The notes beneath the pieces were generated by a model. It made no database searches. It had not been told where the DNA came from and worked only from the letters and a program-made list of their open reading frames with translations. A stretch of 64,000 nt of DNA from positions 3,074,747-3,138,746 of the forward strand of contig NW_019091358.1 of NCBI RefSeq assembly GCF_001949145.1. The letters are read 5' to 3'. The position numbers and the translations under genes were made by a program. Origin of the DNA: Acanthaster planci. Taxonomy: Eukaryota; Echinodermata; Asteroidea; Valvatida; Acanthasteridae. Shown piece after piece: positions 1 to 52,214 of the stretch (the stretch's first letter is position 1; every line of letters begins with the position of its first letter).

Positions 1-2604
1 AAGTAAATGCTTGGGCATGCTCCAGTGGGTCAGGCCAGGGCTACACGGAGATGGAGCAAGCAGACACGCATGGCCGACAAAGCAACGCTTTTCATTAATA
101 TATTAGTGGCTTGGCCACGGCTGGCTGGCCGTGTATAATGAGGGTGTGAACTGGCCCTTAGCGCATAGTAATAGCCTATGCTTTGGGAATACCACCCATG
201 GCCAGCCAAGCGCAACCTGGCCTTCCAAAAGCAGCAGGCAGCGCGGGATGAAGACGGATGACTGTGCCAGGCTGTCTAGAGGATCATAGTCGTATTTTTC
301 TGTTAATGGTCATGGATGGGTAACTGTGCATGACCGTCACACTTGGCAGGATGAAAATGCATATTTGTACATTTGGTTTGTGGTGAGGAAGGAGGAAAAG
401 GATGGCTTTTTTTTTTTCTTTTTTCTTTTTTCTTTTCTCTTTTTTTTTTCCTTTCTGTTTTGACTTCTCTTGCGTGTCAAATGGCTTCATGAGAAACTTA
501 TGCAAATTGTAAAGTGCACATGCTCCTTGTTTGTTTGCCGGAGGCTTTATTTGCAATTTATTTTAAAATTGCTGTGTGGAATTAGACAGTCTGAGCAGTC
601 GGACCCTCATCTTTTGTGTATGACGCCACCAGTGCTTGTGACAGTCAAAAGAGCACACGTCATCCATGAGACACGTCACATCAGTTATTGTCCCCCCCCC
701 TCCCCCACAAAACAAATCCAACCTTAAGTCATGGAAATCAATTCTTGGTTTTGGGAAAGAAGCAAATATCAAACATTCATGTAAAAAGAATTGTTGCAGA
801 TACATCCAACTCTGCTTGTACACAAACGGTACTCGTAAAAAAACCAATATTCCACAAAACCATCGTGTCCTCAGTAATGGCCCACACTACAGTCTGACGG
901 GTACATTCATGGAATTTAACAGCAGCCCTTTGTCTTGTTTAAGAAATTTCTTGAGACCACAGACTTCAGACAAAACTACTAATAAAGTTATGTGATGCAA
1001 CGTACATGTACTGGGTAGGTTTGATGTCATTCCATTTAATTTTGATTTGGAATACTGTACTTACTCTGTGAAGTGCATTAAGCCAACAGAAAAAATATTC
1101 CAAAGTACTTTCCGGCCTATTACAGTTGTGTTTGTCATCTCTTTGTTGTGAAAGTTGAATTTAAGAAAGAGGATCATTTTTTGCTGACTGAATTAGGGAA
1201 CCCATCAGGAAGTTGTGTGGAGAAAGAAGAAAATCCCCTTCTGGTTAGCCAAGAACAAAAAGATCTCCTCTGCGTTACAATCACTTTGGCCTGCTTTCAA
1301 ATTGAGGATGGCAATTCTCAGTCAGTGGATGAAGTCAAGGACAGTTTGTGAAAGTGGGAGGGGGGAGGCTTCCCCTCGGGATTCAGGGCATATCCATTTA
1401 GCCCCCTTGCTGCCCTTACCAGAAGGTCAACTGTTGGCAATTGTGTTACCTTTTTCCTGTGAGTGGCCCAGCTGGAGTTGGATGAAGTAGAGGATTTTTT
1501 TTCCTCTCAGCCTTTTTTTTTGATGTACATCTAATTGAAAGGACTTCCATTCAGCAAGGGCAGTGTCTTCTTGCTCACAATATTTAAAGTGTCCCGTGAG
1601 AGCTCTGAAAAGCAGGCAGTTTTTACACAGTGGGTTGTGCTAATGTGCACTGCTTGCATTGTCTCGTCTTCAGTTCAGATCATCTGAGTAGTCAGTTTGG
1701 CTTGTGATTCACAGCAGAATCTCTTCAGGGCTGAATCTCTTCTCTCTCAGAAAAAAATCAGGTTTGAACTTGAAAATGCACATACAATGTACCCAAGGAG
1801 ACATTACCTTAATTGGTTTCTGAGTTGCATGTACATTACTTCCCCCTCCACTTGGCATTGCTTAATTAATGTATGTATCCACCTTTGCCGAAGCCATGGT
1901 ACATGTATGTCCCCAACATGTGACTGCCAGCGTGCAGCATAGAGTCTTTTTCTGTTAAGAAATGAAAGCTGCCCCATTAAATTGAGTGAGTTCAGTTGCC
2001 ACGTTTTGATGTCTTGCTTGGATAGTTTGCACATGACAGACAGATCGGTGGTCCAAAAGGAAAAAAAAAACCTCCCAGATGATCAAGCAAACTGCTTCCC
2101 TCCTCTGGGAGTGAACCCAAAACTGTCATTAGGGGAGTGTAAACCATGCAGTGGAGGCTGTCTGGCTAAAAGGAGAGCCACCGATCATCAGCTGAGCGTG
2201 GTGATTGATCAGTCATGCTCTATTTATGCATTCCAGCTTCTTTTCTTCCCTTCCCCCCTTTGGTTGTTCTATACTTTTTGCTGTAATTACAGTGGTCCAT
2301 GCAGTCATCATCATGCAGTTGACCTGGGCTCTGGTTCACCTTGCATACCTGTCTCCAGCCACTGAGATTGATTCTAAGGTTCAGATATAGTAATTATCTA
2401 AGACAGAATTCCCAAGCCTCCTCCATCCCACACACAAACACAAATTGTGGGACTGGTATACATGTACTGTATTCTGTGAAATGTTCTTTATACTTTCAGT
2501 TTGTATTCTACAAAAAGCTATTACCTGAAAAAAAAAATTTACTGCATAAATTTATGTGCTCCTAGGGTTCGTAATGTGTTTAGTATTTTTCATTTGGTTC
2601 ACAG
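1..2604 (+). other. Groucho intron upstream of the first visible exon
   Basis: This stretch ends in the acceptor TTTGGTTCACAG at 2604. I looked for the earlier Groucho exons (the family's DRIKEEF and YYEMSYG segments) on the plus strand and did not find them. A T-rich/polypyrimidine tract lies at about 407-451. No other gene is supported. Confidence 0.75.
407..451. repeat. T-rich polypyrimidine low-complexity tract
   Basis: Runs of 5-12 T broken by single C residues over about 45 bases. It gives rise to a Lys-rich reading frame on the minus strand that has no other support. Confidence 0.8.
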
Positions 2605-43606
<41,002 letters not shown>

Positions 43607-43805
43607 TGCCGCAACATCCAGAGAAAACAGTCATCAAGACCCTCTGTGGAGACACATCAATAGGGACGGATGTTCTTGTAGCTGTGGAATCCACTCGGCG
43701 GAAGAGTCGCGTTGGGGGTTGTGGGAATTGTCTTTATAGCCCCTGAGCCCATTCGACTGGTCTGTCTTGTTGTGAAAGGCTCTAATTTATTAAACTGTTT
43801 AACAG

Positions 43806-43811
43806 AATAAA
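43806..43811 (+). promoter_or_regulatory. Proximal polyadenylation signal AATAAA
   Basis: AATAAA followed by A-rich sequence, 200 bases past the Groucho stop. Confidence 0.55.
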
Positions 43812-45643
43812 AAAAGGCTCCCATCGTAAAAAGTGTATCTGCCTATTGACAGATGGAAGTATGGTGCCTTCGTAGTTTTGGCAGGGCAGGTCGAAGAGCA
43901 AGTTTTTTGGGCGGGGGGGTTCGTTTACCTCGTGAGACCTGCTTTTTTGATGTGGATAATTTGCAGTGAAATGATTTTGTTCAGCTGAGATGCAACGTTG
44001 ATGTCATCTTGGTGTGATGTGAAATGAATAATGAAAGAGGAATAGGAGAGCCAGGGAACTTGACACATAATTGCAAGGAGGATTGCAAAGTACTACCAGC
44101 ATGATTTAAAGAGATTTTTATATTTTAAGGAAAATTCACCTTTGGGAAATATTTCTGATCCAAGCAGAATTATGCAGATTTGTTCCAAGAGAAATTAATT
44201 CCTAGCGATGGCCCTAGATATAATGGAGAGTATTTTACAGCGTGTCCCTCAACAGCCATCTTTTTTGCTGATAAAAATGGAGGGAGAAAAACCTTTTCAG
44301 CTGTGCTACACACAAGGGCGTCTTCAACACTGGGGGTCTCATTAATATGAACTGTCTACAAAAGTTGTATGTGTATGTGTGCACTTTTGAAAGCACTTTC
44401 CTGCTGTACTCACAGATCTTTCTTATGTTGCATCAAAGGAACAGCCTGCCAATCTAAAGGCTGGAAAAACAGTCGATGGTAGAGTATCAAAAATTGTTTT
44501 TAACACCCGTGTTACATCTGAGAAATCTGTAAAAGGTCATCAGATGCCGCCAAAAACTCATAAATCAACACCACCTCAAATGACGAGGGCAGAAATGGAT
44601 CACTTTGGGCAACAGTTTTACCGTCAGCTGTGGTTAACTTTCTTCCTACTTTAGCTGTTTAGTTACACTGGGGGCTTGATGTTTGCAGGCTCAAGAAAGG
44701 TCTATACCACAGCCGTGCATCTTGGCTCTTGTGTCCAGGACTACTCTGCACAGCACTGACATTCTCACAACCACTTTCAGGGAAGTCTTGAGCAGAGATG
44801 CGCATCACCCTGAAGAGGAATACCTGTTGCTTCTTTACCACTGTAAAACTCTGATGTACAAAATTTGACATGGCTACATTCTCTGTAAAGACTTATTGAA
44901 GTTTTGTACTGCCAACTTCACTGTATAACTATCATGACATAATATGTATATGATATATATTTTTTCCTCTTTGTGTGCGGTGCATTATGTCAAGGGAATC
45001 GGCAGACAAGAAATTCTCTCAGTTCAAACTTTAGGTAGACTAACCAGGAGTTGTTTTTCTTTCATTCGGAAACTTTTCAGGCAGGGACACAGAACTCCTT
45101 ATTTTTTGATAGTATTACCCATCGACCGCCACCAGCCACATCAATTTTTACTCGCAAAGGTACTCCGCTTTGTATTTTGAAGTCACACTTCAAAATTTGT
45201 CACTTTCGTGCGAAGAATACATGCAGCAGTGTATTGGTTTCTTGGAATTTGTAGAACTCCAGTCTCCAGTTTTAAGCTGTGGCCACAGGGCATGCAGATG
45301 AGAAACAGCACTTCCGCATTCCCCATGCTTTACGTGCCATGCTCTATATTGAATACAGCTTTGTTTTGCCGATCAATCCCTGGTCCAATCACCTTTCAGG
45401 CCAGAAGTATGGAAAGGAACAGAGGCGTGGCTTTTTCCATGTTTCATTTAACATTACTGGCACCGAATGGAACAGGCTAGGGATTGTCATGATGATTTGT
45501 GATGACCTGTGTGACTTATGATGGCTTGCGATAATATACGATAGCCGATGACTTGATTGGTAGTCTGAAAAGATATACCCAAAATTATTTCATTACATCA
45601 CAATGAGTTTGTCATATAGCCAAAACACGATCAGGTGTTACAC

Positions 45644-45780
45644 AATAGACCTGTAATAATGACGTCATGCTTTCTTTGCAGGTGCACTTCCCTATGGCAT
45701 TGGGATGAGACATGATCCACAGAGTCCCATAGGAAAGTGTATATTTAAACAAAGTGTGATGTCATTGTTTTAGGTCTATT
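45644..45780 (+). mobile_element. 137-bp MITE family 2, best copy
   Basis: Ends AATAGACCT and AGGTCTATT are perfect inverted repeats, extended inward by GTAATAATGACGTCATGCTTT and its imperfect complement AAAGTGTGATGTCATTGTTTT. No coding capacity. Relatives at 6444-6578 and 59073-59209. Confidence 0.8.
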
Positions 45781-46042
45781 AAGCAGCAACAAAAACTGAG
45801 GTTTGAATTCATTTTTCTCATGTCCTCCATTGAGAGACTTGGTCCAAGACTCTTGTTGCTAGACTGAATGTCATTTACTGTTCTGTTTGATTGGCTGTTT
45901 CGCCAGTTGGTTCTTGTGTTCAAACAAAACTGGCACTGAAATCTTTCAAACTGTAGGTCCTGTGCTACATGCATATACTGCGTTCAACTGAGGAGCACTT
46001 TGAATTTTTGAGATTTGAAACTTTTCATAGTGGAGGTAGTAT

Positions 46043-46260
46043 GTAATCTAGATAGGTTTGCGGTAGCACCATGGATAATATCTCTTTTAGAGCATGTGGG
46101 GTTCTGAAAAGAACTGGTGGCACTCAGTGTTTCAGACAATATTGTCTGTCCGTCGTAGAGTATATTGTCTGAGACGTTGAGTACCACTGGTTCTTTTCAG
46201 AACCCCACATGCTCAAAAAGATGTATATCCAAAGTGCTACCGCAAACCTATCTAGTTTAC
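46043..46260. mobile_element. Foldback (long inverted repeat) element, 218 bp
   Basis: The two halves are near-complete inverted copies. Left opens GTAATCTAGATAGGTTTGCG and right ends CGCAAACCTATCTAGTTTAC. Internally AGCATGTGGGGTTCTGAAAA pairs with TTTTCAGAACCCCACATGCT, with only a short centre around 46150-46160. It is a typical palindromic MITE. Confidence 0.9.
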
Positions 46261-46282
46261 CCGCTTTGAATTTTATTTCATA

Positions 46283-46524
46283 GGCCGTTTTCCAATACTC
46301 AACTTCAGCTCTGTCTCAGGCTTCAGCTGTTTTTTTTACTACCTGACTTTGAAGCTGTAAGCGCAGTAATAAGTCTAATAGTGCCACAAAACATCAAATA
46401 AGATGCAAGAGAACCAAAAATTACAGAAATCCAATTTTATTTTAACGCCTCAGGCCCACAATTAGGGATCGGTTTTGGGGACGAAGCCCGAGACGGAGAC
46501 GAAGTTGAATATTGGAAAACGGCC
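46283..46524 (+). mobile_element. 240-bp MITE family 1, copy 3
   Basis: GGCCGTTTTCCAATACTCAA...TTGAATATTGGAAAACGGCC termini, same orientation as copy 2. Flanks ATA and TTA. It starts 22 bases after the foldback element. Confidence 0.9.
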
Positions 46525-47347
46525 TTAAACTATGGGCCGATTCTTTCCTCTCAGTGGTGTCATTACATCAGGCTAAATTTCCAGTCTTCAATGAAATAAC
46601 CTCAATTCAAGTCCTGTGGTATTCGAATGAAGAAATGAGACATTGTGTTAATATTGCTACCCGTGGTTGGGTTTGTGGTAGAATGGTAACAAACTTTTGG
46701 AACACACTACATCAGCTATTTGTCGTGCATTGAAATTCATGTGCCCGTCATACAAGTATTAAGAAGAGTTCATATCTGTCTTTGTGTGCAGTATTTCTGT
46801 TGCTTGATTCTGTTTACCAAAAAATATACTTTAAAATCTGTTAATCCAAAAATAATAAGGTCGAATGGGTTGTGAGTTCGGTTTTGTCTGTTCCTTGTTC
46901 GTTTTGGTTTTGTTTTTATTATTTTTTGACTGAACCAACGCAGAAATTGTTTAATATTTTGTATTTCCGATGGAGGCTTTTTTACTAGCCTGTTGTGTGT
47001 TTTTGAGTTTGTTATCACTATTTAATGTTTTGTGGGGGAAAATATTTACAATTAGAAAAAACATATATATCCATCATGTTTTCATGTCAAGGTGGAACTT
47101 AAATCAGACATTTTGACAGTTCCTTTTGACTTCACTGTACCGGGTGTTTGGTAATGAGCGAGGAGAATTTCTTCTTGGTGTACCTTGCGAAGAAGCTAGA
47201 TGCATCACACATCTTTTAAATACGGATGGGTTGACCGAAAAACTTTGGTTCTGTTCCTGTAATAAGAAAATACTAGGAGATAGACCGTTTAAAAAACTGT
47301 AAATATTTCATCACAGATTGTGAAAAACCTTGTGAATTGTTCTGTAA

Positions 47348-47384
47348 AATAAAAAAGGAGCTCCAGATGAGTTTGAGAAATAAA
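47348..47384 (+). promoter_or_regulatory. Distal pair of AATAAA polyadenylation signals
   Basis: AATAAA at 47348-47353 and 47379-47384, followed by TGT-rich sequence (ATTTGTATGTAACATGTGG), as in GU-rich downstream elements. Likely the main end of the Groucho transcript. Confidence 0.55.
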
Positions 47385-47400
47385 GAAAAACATTTGTATG

Positions 47401-50204
47401 TAACATGTGGGGGTGATGCCGATTGTCTGAATGTTCATGTCTGTTTTTGTGATTTTCATTTTATACGTTTATAGCTGGTGCTCTTCAAGTCTAGAGCAGT
47501 GATACCGGTACCCACACTTTCTCTATTACCTTGTGATCTGCCGTTATTCTCCACAGTTTGGTGTTATTTCCATCTGATAAGGTAAGATACTGATTATGTT
47601 GTAGGAGTGAGGATAAGATCCTAGTGGACTCTTGGAAAGGTTAGAAAGAAAACCGCAGTCCTTACATGCCCATCCAATGGCAAAGGCGAGGGCATGTGCT
47701 GTGCCCAACCGACAGCCAAAATGTGAGATTGGAACTGTTACATAGGGTCATCTTTTTTCCTGAATGTTTATCCAAATGGATATATGTCTGCATACCACAG
47801 CAGCTTTGCGACACTGGAATAAAGTATATACATGTACGTGGAACTCGTAACAGATCAGATCAGATGACATGTCAAAATTTCACCCTGTCCTCTCAAGACC
47901 GGTTCACACTTTGCTCGAAAGCGAACACCTTGCGAATTCACAAAAACAGCACCTTTCAACTCCGTGAAATTTTGCTGCAAATCTTTCATTATGTCAAATT
48001 CGCCCCGCCTCTGGCATTAACTGGCCTGAACAGTTAAAAAATGGTTGAACTGTCCATTGGTACAGAATCACTACTAAGGACATGTCACGGGTGACATGAT
48101 TTAGGAAACAATTGCTCGGGGATTTGAGTCCACACTCCTAAGTTGACTTTCCTGTACAAAGCTTGGGAGATGTGCTGAGGCAAGTCAGTACAAGTGCGTA
48201 GGAAGAGAGGGTAGTGGACAGGGGATAAGAACGGTTGAGACAACCTGCAATGAACTCGGCTCATTGCTGGATGCAAAAATGCATTACTGAAAATGGTAAA
48301 GCCATCTTGGAGAAAATGCTTGTAGCCCTAACACACGGCTTAGAAATCTGTTTTTCTTTCAACCTGTCTGTCACAATAAAACAAATGGGGGATCTTTGAT
48401 TCTTTGGCAATCGCAGAATGTGAAACCGCCAATTGGCGGTTGGTTTTTTTTTTTACAGTTTTTCACCTGCTCTATTATTTCTATTACACGTACAAGTACC
48501 AGCTACGCGGTTTTAAGTAAAACTTGCAGTCAAGTGATACATGTATTTAATTGAAGTGAAAAAGACGAGAAATATTTTGAAATGACCCTCCCCTTCATTT
48601 TTTAAAGGACTGGAAGTTCACTGCTGATGACTGCTTTGCCACAGCCCCCCCCAAAAAATAATCTCCCCTTGTCTGTCGCCACCCACAGCACTCGCACAAC
48701 AGGAAAGGGTAAAATTAGGAATCTATGTAAATTTCACTAAAAAAAGGTTTACAATCAGCTCTTGTCTAGGGAACCCCATGTTCACCTCATCTCCACCTCT
48801 TTAACCAGGGCTTTTGCCTTAGGGTCAGTGACCTGGCAGGTAGTTAAACACCGAAACCATGTAACAAATGGGATGGGAGTAGAGTTGGAGACTGGTTTGA
48901 CTGCAGATTTTGCACCACAAAGGACTACTTTGAATGCTGCATGTGTAGTCTCTGCTCAAGCCGCTCTGTCTAATGCCCTCTCCGGCTAGAAAGCCCTCTT
49001 TTTAATCCATCAGATACGTGTACACAACAGGCTTCAAGTAAACGGCACTGAAAGATTTAAGCAATTTCTTTTTTTTTATTTCGAAGAGGATAAGTCTGTA
49101 ATCGGTGATTTATTCTTTAGGAGGATATGTGCCACGTTTACGAAAATAGGATGAGTAAATTCTCAATATAAGCAATGAACTATTTGTGGTGTTTACATTA
49201 TTTACTTAAAACAATATCTAAACTTAAGAAAGACTTTATATTTGACACAAAAATTAACTATCAGAAACACCTGTTTTCTTTCAGCGTCGTTCTTCAATTC
49301 CAACAGGTACTTCCGTCAGGAATGTCAGACCCTTAAGGGGATACAAAAGTGCTTCATTTACAAATGCACAAATTAAAATTGTGACAATAGTTGAATCTCT
49401 TTCATCATTGTTTACGACTGGTTTACATTTTGCAACACAAATGACTGGTTCAGGTCTGGCAATGGCTTTTGACATTCCGACAGGGAATTGTACCTGGATG
49501 AGTCTGTTTACTGCTTGATCATACATAAACGTCAAGACTGTGGTCTTAAGATGCCTGTGCATGCTTTCCTGTTTTCCAACAGCTTGAAAAGGAGTCTTTG
49601 AATTTGCCAATTTCTGCAATCCCAAAGCATTCCACGGTGGAATAAACTGATCAAGAACACGAGGTAAACACAACATGGCCTACCAGCTGCAACACGATTG
49701 GGTGTTCTTCCCATAAAAGAGGGAAGTTCTAGGAAGAAGCTGGTCTGTCACGAACTGACTCGTCTTTATATTCATACACATCACTTTAGCGACATCGTGT
49801 AAACAGGCTTAGTGCACAAGATAAGTCAGTTTGTGGTGCGCTCTTAGTAATATGGCTGCGTTAGCGGTGCAACCAACAAAACGTTCAAGCAGTAACTGTA
49901 ACAGGATTATTCCTCAAAAAAGAGGAAGAATGGTGGTTGAGGTGGAATGTTTCAGTGAGAGAGTCTGAGGATTTGAACTCACCAGCCGTTTCAGGGGTGA
50001 AAATTTGGTATTTAGTGAGAGTAAATCATTGATATTGATCAGATTGATAAGAGTGATCAGCAATGCCATTCTTTCCCCCCCAACCTTCCCTGGAAAAACC
50101 AAAAACACCCATCAAGAATGGCCCATTGTAATGAGGGAAGTTACAGGATCACAGCAGGTTCAATAGAAGACTGCGTTGGGTTTGTGAAAGAAATGCTCCA
50201 GCAA
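47401..50204. other. Intergenic DNA between convergent Groucho and glutaredoxin genes
   Basis: No recognised gene. A 131-codon ATG-started open frame runs on the minus strand 49676 to 49281 but matches no family I know. A sequence with GGTTCACACT at about 47900 resembles common transposon remnants without definable ends. Confidence 0.6.
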
Positions 50205-50228
50205 AGGCAATCTTGGTTGAAGATGATC

Positions 50229-50234
50229 TTTATT
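50229..50234 (-). promoter_or_regulatory. Glutaredoxin polyadenylation signal
   Basis: AATAAA on the minus strand (TTTATT on plus), 102 bases beyond the stop codon. Confidence 0.7.
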
Positions 50235-50335
50235 AAAATGACCGGGAATTAAAAAAACAACATGATCTGAACAGGTGTTCCCTCTGCTACTGAGGAGTCG
50301 TTCTTCTTGGTTTTCATGGGAGGCACGAATGCTGC

Positions 50336-50446
50336 TTACAGTGCTCCAACTTTTTGAAGCATAGGCTTCAGTTTGCCTTGGGACTGCAGTTTGGCCACAT
50401 CGTCCCCTCCCCCAACAAACTTCCCTCCAATGAAGACACGCGGCAC
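50336..50446 (-). CDS. GLRX: Glutaredoxin exon 3
   Basis: VPRVFIGGKFVGGGDDVAKL to QKVGAL and TAA (50338-50336), acceptor TTGTGTTACAG. Carries the cis-Pro and glutathione-binding GG-D loop. Confidence 0.96.
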   Translation of the reverse strand: MPRVFIGGKFVGGGDDVAKLQSQGKLKPMLQKVGAL

Positions 50447-52214
50447 CTGTAACACAAAAAAGACAATGCGTGTGGTTGGTATCCAAGAAGAAAATGTCCC
50501 CCCTCAACACCAAGAACAAAAATGAAACCAGCATTTGGTTTGGTTCCACTGCCTCACATTCATAAATTGTAGGCATTCGATCTTTATTTCAACTATAACT
50601 TACCATTAGCAGGCAAAGTCTTACCTAAACTAATCCCCTCCCCATTTTGGTTTTACCTGAAACCCCTCAGTTGTGTAGAGATGTATTAAAATGGAAAATT
50701 CAGTACTCTCAGAGGAAATCTGGGTCTCTATAAATGTGGGGTCCAACATGGTAACTTTTTTCTTCTGTCCTTGTTAAACCTGACCAATGTAATTTGACAA
50801 GGGATATACATGTACATATATCAGTGAAATTGACTTCGAAGTTATTGTTTTTAGCTGTTATGGCAGGTAATTTACCATACTTGCTCACTCTTGGACATTA
50901 TTAAAGATTATGTTCTGAACTTACCAAATCCTACCCCACATAATATGGAGATGAGAAAACCAATTAGACCCCAAATTTGCAAAATGGCCCATCTCTTAAC
51001 CCCCTGCATTGCCCAGCTTATTCTTAATCCTGCGAAGCATAAGAAAAATCCTTCTGAATCCCACCCTGCATCCACAAACGTCGACTCTTCACACTGAACT
51101 TACGCTCCTTCCTTTGGTCAACTCCAGCATGTAGTCCTGGATTGCATCCATGTTGTCCATGTCTTCCAGTTCAATGACCTTGAAATCTGTCAAGCCGGCA
51201 TCCCTCAGAGCAGCCTTGGCCTTCTTACAGAATGGACAGTAAGATTTGGAAAAGACAACCACCTAGGGAAAAACGGTACAAAAAACATCTTACACCAACT
51301 TACTACTCTGGGCTCTCTGTCCTACAAACTGTGGTAAGGTTTCAGTAAACAAATGAACACTATTTGACCATACAAAAATGAATGCATTTGTTATTTTTTC
51401 CCCCATCCCTCCCTTCCGCTGGTGGCTCCAACTGAGACATAAGGAAGTGGCCAAAAATCTCCCACCCTTAGGGAAAATTTAAGGGCCAATCACAAGCAAG
51501 AAAGTAGAGTAGTGCATATGCATAGGGTTGCGTTATGCTCGCCTATGTAAAACAAAAGAATACGTTGTCAGGTGATTGTTATATCCAGTGCCAAAATGGG
51601 ATATGCCCAACTTCTTTGTTGATACAGTTGGACCATTGGACATGAAATTTGGTTGGAAAGAAACACTTAATGAGAACTGAGATTAGGCCTACAAGAAAAA
51701 AGGTACATGGCGAGTGAAACAATATTTGATTCCAATAACAGAGCAAAGGAGTGAAGTGGAAAGAGCAAAATCAATGGAATGCAGTGATGTCAGTTATCAC
51801 ACAGCAATTTTATCATGAGCCTGTCCTAAAATACATGTACATGTAATTGTATTACAACCCCTTTCAAAACTGATACCACTTTACTAAGGTCATTTTTATT
51901 GCATTGCACCCTGTCTAGGCCTGTATAAAACTTTTCTGGATATTCGAAGCATGGACGAATTGAGCATGCAGTGGGGCTCTTGGAGCAGCGAAAACGTTGG
52001 GGCGTCGACGTGACTCGGCAAATAATATTGCAATGTCATGCTTTGTCATGGTCGAACTCGGCTGAGGCCGAACGATCAGCTGAAGACTGTATGCGGTACT
52101 GCTGCAAACATTAAAATTAAAAAGAACTGATTTACTTCCAACAACGCTCACATTACTTACCTTGTTGCCAACAATAGCAGCATCAGCAAATTCTTTTGCA
52201 GCAGCCTTTGACAT
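50336..52214 (-). CDS. GLRX: Classical dithiol glutaredoxin, 3 exons, 107 residues
   Basis: Glutathione-dependent thiol-disulfide oxidoreductase that reduces protein disulfides and removes glutathione from protein cysteines. Coding exons 52214-52161, 51262-51104 and 50446-50336 join in phase 0. Seen: active site CPFC at residues 27-30, preceded by FSKSY (the Lys is the glutathione-carboxylate contact of the family); cis-proline in SVPRVFIGG near residues 72-80; and GGGDDV, the GG-x-D motif, at about 82-87. Length is normal for a single-domain cytosolic type (about 106 in human GLRX). There is no signal or transit peptide: MSKAAAKEFADAAIVGNK leads straight into the first strand. Start chosen as the only ATG in the first exon. 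Odd: Phe in CPFC where CPYC is commonest, and Ser where TVP is usual. CPFC separates it from monothiol CGFS glutaredoxins and from CSYC GLRX2. Confidence 0.96.
50447..51103 (-). other. Glutaredoxin intron 2
   Basis: Donor GTAAGT, acceptor TTACAG on the minus strand. No other feature supported. Confidence 0.9.
51104..51262 (-). CDS. GLRX: Glutaredoxin exon 2
   Basis: 53 codons starting VVVFSKSYCPFCKKAKAALR and ending MLELTKGRS, acceptor TTTCCCTAG, donor AGC|GTAAGT. Contains the CPFC redox site. Confidence 0.97.
51263..52160 (-). other. Glutaredoxin intron 1
   Basis: Phase 0, donor AAG|GTAAGT. An ACATGTACATGT run near 51834. Nothing else supported. Confidence 0.9.
52161..52214 (-). CDS. GLRX: Glutaredoxin exon 1
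   Basis: 18 codons, MSKAAAKEFADAAIVGNK, with ATG at 52214-52212. An in-frame extension upstream starts only with TTG and is not used by eukaryotic initiation. Confidence 0.94.

Larger units (their letters stand above)
43607..47400 (+). other. Groucho 3' UTR / trailer region
   Basis: The first AATAAA is only 200 bases after the stop and another pair lies 3.7 kb away, so the transcript could have a short or a very long 3' UTR. Between them are a 137-bp MITE, a foldback element and a 240-bp MITE. No coding sequence recognised. Confidence 0.55.

Noticed and set aside
284-556. Minus-strand Lys/Glu-rich open frame
   Set aside because: Generated by the polypyrimidine tract at 407-451.
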